A stretch of 8,871 bases of DNA from NCBI GenBank assembly GCA_020441345.1, contig JAGRMK010000500.1, positions 1 to 8,871 on the forward strand, read 5' to 3'. Below the pieces are notes generated by a model. It saw only the letters and a list, made by a program, of their open reading frames with translations. It made no database searches and was not told the DNA's origin. This DNA comes from Paracoccaceae bacterium. GTDB taxonomy: Bacteria > Pseudomonadota > Alphaproteobacteria > Rhodobacterales > Rhodobacteraceae. The position numbers and the translations under genes were made by a program. Below are positions 1 through 5,840 of this stretch, piece after piece; positions within the stretch are counted from its first letter, which is position 1, and each line of letters starts with the position of its first letter.

Positions 1-69
1 CCGGCGGCCTTCATCGGGCTGTTGCGCGGCGAAGCCTTTGGCAAGCGCGTCATCCATCTGACCGCCTGA
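1..69 (+). CDS. C-terminal end of a probable MDR-family NADP-dependent oxidoreductase (5' truncated)
   Basis: The frame starting at base 1 is open and stops with TGA at 67-69, giving 22 residues that end in FIGLLRGEAFGKRVIHLTA. This tail resembles the C-terminus of zinc-free medium-chain dehydrogenases/reductases of the CurA/YncB type (NADP-dependent oxidoreductases), which typically end in a phrase like 'aF.gLl.G.NfGK.vv.v'. Such enzymes reduce activated double bonds of enones or quinones in the cytosol with NADPH. Only the tail is visible, so the assignment rests on a short motif. The gene is separated from the next one by more than 500 bases and by two hairpins, so it is probably a separate transcription unit. 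Confidence 0.55.
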   Translation, partial: PAAFIGLLRGEAFGKRVIHLTA

Positions 70-113
70 GCGCAGACCGCGACGGGGCCGGCACGGCACA
101 ACATGAGCACCAG

Positions 114-144
114 GCCACCGGGCCGCTGCGACGCCCCCGGTGGC
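114..144 (+). terminator. Hairpin just downstream of the oxidoreductase gene
   Basis: A perfect 9-bp inverted repeat (GCCACCGGG at 114-122, CCCGGTGGC at 136-144) encloses a 13-base loop, 45 bases after the stop codon. No T-tract follows, so it is not a textbook intrinsic terminator. It may still end or stabilise the upstream transcript together with the next hairpin. Confidence 0.4.
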
Positions 145-179
145 AAACCGGCTTTACCAATGGGCCCCTGCCGGTTTGC
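143..179 (+). terminator. Second hairpin, adjoining the first
   Basis: A perfect 10-bp inverted repeat (GCAAACCGGC at 143-152, GCCGGTTTGC at 170-179) surrounds a 17-base loop. It shares two bases with the preceding hairpin, so the two could stack or compete at the base. The stem is GC-rich but no U-run follows. A role in transcript end formation is inferred from its position after the upstream gene. Confidence 0.4.
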
Positions 180-480
180 AGGGCCGTTCCCGGCAGCACC
201 GGGGTGAGCGCGCGATCTGGCGCGTTTGGCTTGCGGCACCCTTTGCCCGTTAAAGCCGAGGGTCATGCGAAAGCTTGTCTTTCCCTCGCGCACGCCGTGC
301 CAAGCCAGGTCAGGTGCATGATGTCCGTCTCGACGGTCTGGACATGGACTCGGCGAACGCGTGAGCATGGGCTGCATCGCGCGGGGCGCTGCGCGTGGCC
401 TCTGACCTGACCTGTGCGCGGAAAACAATGGCCTTTGGGGAAAACCGCACCCAAAGAAGGCAAATAGTCTTCTCATGGTT
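180..480. other. Gene-free intergenic stretch with a long-range inverted repeat
   Basis: No reading frame here has credible protein character or a ribosome site. What can be seen is a perfect 10-bp inverted repeat, CAGGTCAGGT at 306-315 and ACCTGACCTG at 405-414, each arm a tandem of five bases. Between the arms lies a smaller inverted pair, ATGTCC at 321-326 with GGACAT at 340-345. The stretch could be a structured leader, a small RNA or simply spacer. No RNA family is recognised. Confidence 0.35.
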
Positions 481-492
481 GATTGACGCGGC

Positions 493-506
493 GTGATCTT
501 GGTCAA
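493..506 (+). promoter_or_regulatory. Candidate Crp/Fnr-family box upstream of the cytochrome gene
   Basis: GTGATCTTGGTCAA matches the Fnr-type palindrome TTGAT-N4-ATCAA at 8 of its 10 fixed positions, the mismatches being the first base and the base after the spacer. In Rhodobacterales such boxes are used by FnrL and the NnrR/Dnr-like nitric-oxide regulators. Its centre lies about 36 bases before the expected transcription start if TATGCT (524-529) is the -10 element, or near -41.5 if transcription starts around 541. An oxygen- or nitrogen-oxide-responsive promoter for the cytochrome and possibly the nqr operon is inferred. Confidence 0.45.
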
Positions 507-523
507 GTCGCGCCCTTTCCGTG

Positions 524-529
524 TATGCT
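524..529 (+). promoter_or_regulatory. Possible -10 element
   Basis: TATGCT resembles the sigma-70 -10 hexamer TATAAT. It lies 18 bases after the Fnr-type box and about 55 bases before the cytochrome start codon. The best -35-like match (TTGGTC, 499-504) lies inside the box with a long 19-base spacer, as expected for an activator-dependent promoter. The evidence is weak by itself. Confidence 0.3.
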
Positions 530-583
530 AGGGTCAAGAAACGTGATGACGCGTGTTCATCGAACAGACAGGGGGAAAAGGAC

Positions 584-1666
584 ATGGGCAACAAACTGAT
601 TTCCGGTATCGCGGCGGTCGTGCTGACCGTCTGGGGCGGCGGTGCGATGGCTCAGTCTTCACCCTCTGCCGGTGAGATCCTGCAAGCCTGGCTTGCCTCG
701 CCACACGCCGATTCAACCTCCGAGGCGTTTCGGCACTGGGACAGCGAGGGCGAGATTCCTGGCACCTGTGCCGTCTGCCATTCGACCACGGGGCTTGTCG
801 ATTACCTGGCCTCACCGATGGAAACACCGGGCATCATCGACCATCCGGTGCCGCTGGGCACCACCGTGGAATGTGCCGCCTGCCACGACGCGGCGGCGCA
901 GTCGTTGACCGATGTCCTCTTTCCCAGCGGCGTGACCATCAGCGCGACCGGCACCTCGAATGTCTGCCGGGTCTGCCATCAGGGCCGCAGTTCCAGCGAT
1001 CAGGTCGAGGCCGCCGTGAGCGGAATCGATGACGACGCGGTCTCGGCCGAGCTTGGCTTCATAAATGTGCATTATTCCGCGGCGGCGGCGACGCAACTGG
1101 GCGGCGCGGTGCGCGGCGGATATCAGTATGCGGGCCGCGAGTATGCCGGGCCGTTCCAGCACGTCGCAGGGCTGGACAACTGTGTCAGCTGCCATGGCGG
1201 GCACGATACCAGCGTTCAGATCGAAAGCTGCACCACCTGCCACCAGGGCGCGACCGAGTTCGAGTCGATCCGTACCACCGCGCTGGACGTTCTGGGACGC
1301 GGCGAAAGCACCGCCGGGATCAGCACCGTTGTCGATGAACTGCATGCCCGCCTGGGCGCGGCGATCGCCGCCTATTCGCAAGAGGTGATCGGCACCGCCG
1401 TTGCCTATTCCGACGCTGCGTATCCGTATTTCTTCATCGATACCGATGGCAACGGCATCGCCGAACCCGGCGAGGCCATCTTTCCGAACCGCTATCAAAG
1501 CTGGACCCCGCGGTTGCTGCGCGCGGCCTATAATTACCAGTTCGTTGCCAAGGATCACGGCGCCTTCGCGCATAACCCGCATTACGTGATGCAACTGATG
1601 TTCGACAGCCTCGCGGACCTGAGTCAGGTTGCGACGGTCGATATGACCGGCCTGACCCGGCCGTGA
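584..1666 (+). CDS. Exported pentaheme c-type cytochrome with EF-hand-like loop
   Basis: This 360-residue protein has an N-terminal Sec signal peptide, a hydrophobic stretch to about residue 20 with an AMA/Q cleavage site after residue 23, so it should act in the periplasm. Five CXXCH heme-attachment motifs are seen at C62, C97, C128, C200 and C216. After the last heme the chain continues for 140 residues without further motifs. That part includes DTDGNGIAEPGE at 286-297, which fits the EF-hand calcium loop at positions 1, 3, 5, 6, 7 and 12, and a C-terminal stretch with H325, H330 and H333 (AFAHNPHY) that could supply distal heme ligands. The ATG at 584 is preferred because a purine-rich GGGGGAAAAGG precedes it and the signal peptide starts there; a GTG at 521 would add 21 charged residues before the signal. 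The redox partner is unknown. It stands 31 bases before nqrA and probably shares its transcript. A match to a named cytochrome family was not established. Confidence 0.85.
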   Translation: MGNKLISGIAAVVLTVWGGGAMAQSSPSAGEILQAWLASPHADSTSEAFRHWDSEGEIPGTCAVCHSTTGLVDYLASPMETPGIIDHPVPLGTTVECAACHDAAAQSLTDVLFPSGVTISATGTSNVCRVCHQGRSSSDQVEAAVSGIDDDAVSAELGFINVHYSAAAATQLGGAVRGGYQYAGREYAGPFQHVAGLDNCVSCHGGHDTSVQIESCTTCHQGATEFESIRTTALDVLGRGESTAGISTVVDELHARLGAAIAAYSQEVIGTAVAYSDAAYPYFFIDTDGNGIAEPGEAIFPNRYQSWTPRLLRAAYNYQFVAKDHGAFAHNPHYVMQLMFDSLADLSQVATVDMTGLTRP

Positions 1667-1697
1667 TCGCGTGACGGGTTTGCGGCGGGATCCCGGC

Positions 1698-2981
1698 ATG
1701 TCCGGGCACCATGGACCTACGGTTCGGATCTCGCTCCGCAAGGGGCGGGATCTGGATTTTGGCGCAGCGCCTGGGGGTGGCCCCGCCGTGCCCGCCAAGG
1801 TCGGCGCCGTGGCGCTGCTCGGGGCCGATTACCCCGGCGCCCTGCTGGATCCGCAGGTCGCCGAAGGGGAGGCCGTGCGCCTGGGACAGGTGCTGTGCCG
1901 GGACCGCCACGATCCGCGCATCGCCTTTGTCGCCCCGGTGGCCGGGCGGGTGCGCCACACAAGGCGCGGCAAGCGGCGGCGGCTTGAGGCACTGATTCTG
2001 GAAACCGGCAGCGACGGGGTCGTGAAATTCGACACGGTCGCCGCGCAATCCGACGCCGCGGCGCTGCGCGCGCTGATGCTGGACAGCGGCGCCTGGACGG
2101 GGTTTCGCACGCGCCCCTTCGGGCATATCCCCGGTCCCGACACACAACCCGCTGCGATCTTTGTCACCGCCACCGACACCAACCCGCTGGCCGCCGATCC
2201 GCTGGTCTTCCTGACGCCACAGCGCGCGCCATTGCAGGCCGGGCTGGACGCGCTGCTGCGCCTGACCGCCGGGCCCGTCTATCTGTGCCAGCCTGCCGGG
2301 CCGCCGTTGGCCGAGGCGCGCGACCGGCTGGTGATCGCCGAGATCACCGGGCCGCACCCCGCCGGAAACGCGGGCACGCAGATGCACCACGTGTTCCCGG
2401 CCTCGGCGGATCGCAACCTCTGGCAGATCGGCGCGCAAGACGTAGCCGCGCTGGGGCATCTGCTGCGGACCGGCACGGTTCAGGGGACACGCGTGGTCGC
2501 CGTGGCCGGCGACGGGCTGCGCGCCCCTGGATTGTGCCTGGCGCCACTGGGTGCCGATCTGGCCGACCTGACGCGCGACCATCTGATCACGCCCGGCGCG
2601 ACCCTGCTGTCAGGCGCGCCATTGGGCGGGCGGACCGCGCAGTATCTGCGCCGCCATGACATGCAGGTCACGGCGCTGCGCCCATCCGAAACCCCCTCGG
2701 GGCCGTTCTGGCGGCGCTTTCTGCACGCCCTGCCCCGCGCGCGCGATGGCGCGATGATCCCGCGCGAGGCTTACGACGCCGCGTTTCCCTTTGCGATCCT
2801 GCCAGCGCCCCTGATGCGGGCGCTGGCGGTGGGCGATGTGGAAACCGCCGAGCGGCTGGGTTGTCTGGAATTGCTGGAAGAGGACATGGCGCTCTTGACC
2901 TGGCTTTGCCCCTCGGGGCTGGATTACGGCATCTTGCTACGTCACGTTCTCGATCGCCTGGCCGAGGAGCGCAGCGCATGA
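1698..2981 (+). CDS. nqrA: Na+-translocating NADH:quinone reductase subunit A
   Basis: NqrA is the cytoplasmic-side subunit of Na+-NQR that contributes to quinone binding. It resembles RnfC but lacks that protein's cysteine clusters, and none are seen here. Family landmarks appear in order: an RKGRDLDF start region, TGFRTRPFGHIP, IFVTATDTNPLAADP, ITGPHPAGNAGT around H220, the LWQIGAQDVAALG segment, and a C-terminal LTWLCPSGLDYG block. The protein is 427 aa from ATG 1698, against about 445 in Vibrio; part of the shortening seems to be a missing loop before 'GPFWRRFLHAL'. A GTG at 1671, five bases after the cytochrome stop, would add nine residues but has no ribosome site. ATG 1698 is preceded by GGCGGGA at a good distance and lies closer to the usual family start. 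It overlaps nqrB by ATGA. Confidence 0.93.
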   Translation: MSGHHGPTVRISLRKGRDLDFGAAPGGGPAVPAKVGAVALLGADYPGALLDPQVAEGEAVRLGQVLCRDRHDPRIAFVAPVAGRVRHTRRGKRRRLEALILETGSDGVVKFDTVAAQSDAAALRALMLDSGAWTGFRTRPFGHIPGPDTQPAAIFVTATDTNPLAADPLVFLTPQRAPLQAGLDALLRLTAGPVYLCQPAGPPLAEARDRLVIAEITGPHPAGNAGTQMHHVFPASADRNLWQIGAQDVAALGHLLRTGTVQGTRVVAVAGDGLRAPGLCLAPLGADLADLTRDHLITPGATLLSGAPLGGRTAQYLRRHDMQVTALRPSETPSGPFWRRFLHALPRARDGAMIPREAYDAAFPFAILPAPLMRALAVGDVETAERLGCLELLEEDMALLTWLCPSGLDYGILLRHVLDRLAEERSA

Positions 2982-3778
2982 CCCGCCCCGTCTGGGATGC
3001 AAACCGTCTGACCCTGGCCCTGGCGGCTGGGGCGGCGATACCGCTGGCCGCGCGGATTGCCGAGACCGGCGCGGCGCTGGTGCCCGCGCTGGGGTTGGCG
3101 TTGGCACTGGCCTTGGTCTGGCAGGCGGTGTTTTCCCGCGCGCGGTGCCGCCCGATGGCTTGGGATGGTGTGGTGACGGCGCTGGTTTTCGTGCTGCTGG
3201 TGCCCGATGGCGTGCCGTTGTGGCAACAGGCGCTGTCGCTGAGTTTCGGCATCGTGCTGGGGTCGTTGATCTTCGGCGGGCGCGGACGCGGGTTTCTGAA
3301 CCCGGTTGTCGTCAGCCTGTCGTTCCTGCTGATCTCGTTCCAGGGGATTCCCGACGCAGTAGCCGGCACGCCAGTTCTGGTCGCGGCGGGGGTTTCGGGC
3401 GCGCTGTTGCTGGCGCTGGGGCTGGTGTCCTGGCGCATCGTTACCGGGTTTGCGCTGGCGGCGGGGCTGCTGGCGCTATCCCGGCCCGGCGGGATCGCCG
3501 ACCTGTCCAGCGCGACTCTGCTGATCTCTCTGGTTTTCCTGATCGCCGACCCGGTCGCCGCGGCCTGCACCAATACCGGGCGGTGGTTGCACGGGGCGCT
3601 GTCCGGGGCGCTTCTCATTCTGTTCGCCACTGGCACCGAGGCAATCATCGGGCTGGACCCGGTGATTTCGGCAGCGTTTCTGGCCAGTCTCTTTGCCCCG
3701 CTGATCGATCAGGGCGTGATCTGGCGCAACACCCGCCTGCGCGCGCGGCGGCAGATCCGGGGGGGGCACCATGGCTGA
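2978..3778 (+). CDS. nqrB: Na+-NQR subunit B, unusually compact form
   Basis: NqrB is the main membrane subunit for quinone reduction and Na+ translocation, and normally carries covalent FMN and riboflavin. Here it has only 266 aa; the Vibrio protein has about 415. About ten hydrophobic segments are visible. Conserved blocks are present: LVPDGVPLWQQALSLSFGIV (76-95), FGGRGRGFLNP (99-109), SWRIVTGF (151-158), FLIADPVAAACTNTGRW (187-203) and LFAPLID (238-244). Compared by eye with Vibrio NqrB, the N-terminal cytoplasmic extension, most of the first periplasmic loop and the loop holding the SGAT flavin motif are missing. Between FLLISFQ and SWRI only about 30 residues remain, and the nearest remnant of the motif is D126-A-V-A-G-T131. 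The reading frame is intact, so this is a compact variant and not an obvious pseudogene. It starts in the ATGA overlap with nqrA and ends 8 bases inside nqrC, just after a run of eight G. Confidence 0.88.
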   Translation: MTRPVWDANRLTLALAAGAAIPLAARIAETGAALVPALGLALALALVWQAVFSRARCRPMAWDGVVTALVFVLLVPDGVPLWQQALSLSFGIVLGSLIFGGRGRGFLNPVVVSLSFLLISFQGIPDAVAGTPVLVAAGVSGALLLALGLVSWRIVTGFALAAGLLALSRPGGIADLSSATLLISLVFLIADPVAAACTNTGRWLHGALSGALLILFATGTEAIIGLDPVISAAFLASLFAPLIDQGVIWRNTRLRARRQIRGGHHG

Positions 3779-4577
3779 AACCCCGCGCCGCACGCCCTGG
3801 GGCCGGTTCCTGGCCCTGCCCAACGACAGCCTGGCCAAGACTCTTGGCGTGGCGTTCCTGGTCGCGCTGGTCTCGGCGACGACGGTATCCGTTACCTCGA
3901 TCGCGCTGAAACCGCGCCAGCAAGCGCATATCGACGCCGCCCGCGAGGCTCAACTGGCCGAACTCGTCGCCACCCTGCCCGGCCTCGCCGAGATCCTGCG
4001 GGCAACCGGCGCCGATACGATGGAGTCCGTGCTGGTCGATCTGACGACCGGCGAGATCGACACCACCACCGACCCCGCCGGGTATGATTTCCTTGCCGCC
4101 CAGACCGATCCCGCCCTTAGCGACGCGCTGCCGCCCGAGCTGGATCTGGCGCGGATCGGACGCCTGCCCCGGCTGGCACCGGTCTATCTGGTGCGCGATG
4201 GCGACGACCTGGCCCTGGTCGTATTGCAGATCTATGGCGCCGGCTATCAATCGACGATCCGCGCCTATCTGGCCCTGGAGGGCGATCTGAACACAATCGC
4301 CGGTCTGAGCATCTACGAACAGGGAGAGACGCCGGGACTGGGGTCGCGCATCACCGCGCCCGAATGGCAGGCGCTGTGGTCAGGGCAACAGGTCGCCGAT
4401 GCCACCGGCGAGATCGCGATCAGCGTGGTGCGCGGCGGCGCGGCCGGCCCGCATGAGGTCGATGGCATCACCGGCGCCACGCGCTCGTCGAACGGCGTGG
4501 CGGGCATGGTGCAATTCTGGATGGGCGAAAACGGCTATGGTCCGTTTCTGGACCGTCTGAAATCCGAGGGGGTCTAG
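3771..4577 (+). CDS. nqrC: Na+-NQR subunit C (covalent FMN protein)
   Basis: NqrC holds a covalently bound FMN in a periplasm-facing domain anchored by one N-terminal helix and passes electrons within the complex. The 268-residue product is near the usual length (about 257). One membrane segment lies at roughly residues 22-46. The segment QIYGAGYQSTIRAYLALEGD and the block YEQGETPGLGS are family landmarks. The flavinylation motif DGITGATRSSNG is complete, with T237 the predicted FMN-phosphoester site attached by ApbE. The start codon overlaps the end of nqrB by 8 bases and is preceded by a run of eight G (3759-3766) that can serve as ribosome site. It ends with TAG one base before nqrD. Confidence 0.96.
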   Translation: MAETPRRTPWGRFLALPNDSLAKTLGVAFLVALVSATTVSVTSIALKPRQQAHIDAAREAQLAELVATLPGLAEILRATGADTMESVLVDLTTGEIDTTTDPAGYDFLAAQTDPALSDALPPELDLARIGRLPRLAPVYLVRDGDDLALVVLQIYGAGYQSTIRAYLALEGDLNTIAGLSIYEQGETPGLGSRITAPEWQALWSGQQVADATGEIAISVVRGGAAGPHEVDGITGATRSSNGVAGMVQFWMGENGYGPFLDRLKSEGV

Positions 4578-4578
4578 C

Positions 4579-5241
4579 ATGGCGTCTTCCCTGTTGCGCC
4601 ATCTGACGGCGCCGATCATCGACAACAACCCGATCACGCTGCAAATCCTGGGGATCTGTTCGGCGCTGGCGGTGACGACCTCGCTGTCGACCGCGCTGAC
4701 CATGAGTGCGGCGCTGGTGACGGTTCTCGCCGGGGCCAGCACCGCGATCAGCCTGATCCGCCGCCATCTGCCAAGCTCGATCCGGCTGGTAGTGCAGATC
4801 ACCATCATTGCCTCGCTGGTGATCGTCGCCGACCAGGTGCTGCGCGCCTTTGCCTTTGAAATGAGCCAGCGACTGTCGATCTTCGTCGGCCTGATCGTGA
4901 CCAACTGCGTCGTTCTGGGCCGGGCCGAGGCCTTTGCCATGCGCAATCCGGTCGGCCCCAGCCTGCTGGACGCGTTGGGCAACGGGCTGGGTTATAGCGC
5001 GGTGCTGTTGCTGATCGCGGCGATTCGCGAACCGCTTGGCTCGGGGTCGGTGTTCGGGGTGCCGGTGTTGCCGCTTGCCTCCGAGGGGGGGTGGTTCCAG
5101 CCGCTTGGTTTCATGCTGCTGGCACCCAGCGCCTTTGTCCTGATCGGTCTGCTGATCTGGATCATCCGCACCCTGCGCCCCGAGCAGGTCGAGGTGAACG
5201 ATTATCCGTTTCAGGGGACCGACGGAGGGGCGCGGCGATGA
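4579..5241 (+). CDS. nqrD: Na+-NQR subunit D
   Basis: This is a 220-residue integral membrane subunit with about six helices, related to RnfE/RnfA. With NqrE it forms the intramembrane Fe-S centre that carries electrons across the membrane. The two cysteines known to ligate this centre are present: C27 in LGICSALAVTT and C110 in LIVTNCVVLGRAEAFAM. The sequence is closely similar to Vibrio NqrD from the NNPITLQILG start region to the LIWIIRTLRPEQVE end, and is about ten residues longer at the C-terminus. A GAGGGGG ribosome site stands at 4566-4572. The stop overlaps the nqrE start by ATGA. Confidence 0.96.
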   Translation: MASSLLRHLTAPIIDNNPITLQILGICSALAVTTSLSTALTMSAALVTVLAGASTAISLIRRHLPSSIRLVVQITIIASLVIVADQVLRAFAFEMSQRLSIFVGLIVTNCVVLGRAEAFAMRNPVGPSLLDALGNGLGYSAVLLLIAAIREPLGSGSVFGVPVLPLASEGGWFQPLGFMLLAPSAFVLIGLLIWIIRTLRPEQVEVNDYPFQGTDGGARR

Positions 5242-5840
5242 TCGACCTGTTCCTCAGATCCATCTTTCAGGAAAACCTGGCGCTGACCTTCTTTCTGGGT
5301 ATCTGCACCTTCCTGGCGGTGTCGAAACGCGTTGACACGGCCCTGGGGCTCGGCGTCGCCATGATCGTCGTCCAGGCCGTGACCGTGCCGATCAACCATC
5401 TGATCTTTCAGGGCCTTCTGATCGAAGGAGCCTGGACCTGGGCGGGCCTGCCCGAGGTCGATCTGAGCTTTCTCAAGCTGATCTCGTTCATCGGGGTGAT
5501 CGCCGCGATCGTGCAGATCCTGGAAATGGTGCTGGACCGCTACGCCCCCGCACTGCACCGCAGCCTGGGCATTTTCCTGCCGCTGATCACGGTGAACTGC
5601 GCCATTCTGGGTGGCAGCCTGTTCATGGTCGAGCGCCGCTATACCCTGCCCGAAAGCCTGGTTTACGGGGTCGGCAGCGGCGTCGGCTGGGCGCTGGCCA
5701 TCGTGACCTTTGCCGCGATCCGCGAACGGTTGCGCCATGCCGACGCGCCCGAGGGGCTGCGCGGGCTGGGCATGGCATTTCTTGTCACCGGGCTGATGTC
5801 GATGGGCTTCGCCGCTTTTGTGGGGGTGAGCCTGCCATGA
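5238..5840 (+). CDS. nqrE: Na+-NQR subunit E
   Basis: The 200-residue membrane subunit is homologous to NqrD and inserted in the opposite orientation. The predicted metal-ligand cysteines are C23 in FFLGICTFLAVSKRV and C121 in PLITVNCAILGG; with C27 and C110 of NqrD they complete the four-cysteine site. The blocks FIGVIAAIVQILEMVLDRY, YGVGSGVGWALAIV and GLRGLGMAFLVTGLM follow the family in order. The ATG at 5238 is chosen because it gives the standard length and the usual ATGA overlap; longer frames upstream would run deep into nqrD. It is coupled to nqrF by another ATGA overlap. Confidence 0.96.
   Translation: MIDLFLRSIFQENLALTFFLGICTFLAVSKRVDTALGLGVAMIVVQAVTVPINHLIFQGLLIEGAWTWAGLPEVDLSFLKLISFIGVIAAIVQILEMVLDRYAPALHRSLGIFLPLITVNCAILGGSLFMVERRYTLPESLVYGVGSGVGWALAIVTFAAIRERLRHADAPEGLRGLGMAFLVTGLMSMGFAAFVGVSLP

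Noticed and set aside
204..410. Short open frame of 68 codons in the intergenic region
   Set aside because: It begins with GTG without a ribosome site, has no hydrophobic pattern or known motif, and overlaps the inverted repeats.
483..488. TTGACG as a -35 element
   Set aside because: The position 17 bases downstream reads AGTCGC, which is not a -10 element, so no standard promoter results.
521..583. GTG at 521 as start of the cytochrome gene
   Set aside because: It would put 21 mostly polar, charged residues before a clear signal peptide, and it overlaps the proposed -10 element. The ATG at 584 has a purine-rich ribosome site.
812..1798. Long open frames on the minus strand across the cytochrome and nqr genes (also 1434-2582, 2668-3648, 5663-6970, 7094-8059)
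   Set aside because: They lie opposite well-supported genes, are rich in arginine, alanine, glycine and proline as expected for GC-rich antisense frames, and show no recognisable domains or ribosome sites.
2861..2977. Upstream start for nqrB that would lengthen its N-terminus
   Set aside because: The extension lies in the well-conserved C-terminal coding region of nqrA and translates to a sequence unlike any NqrB N-terminus. The ATGA overlap at 2978 is the natural start, so the shortness of NqrB is not a start-site error.
2978..3778. nqrB as a pseudogene
   Set aside because: The frame is uninterrupted, codon use equals that of its neighbours, membrane segments and conserved blocks are kept, and both ends overlap the adjacent genes precisely.
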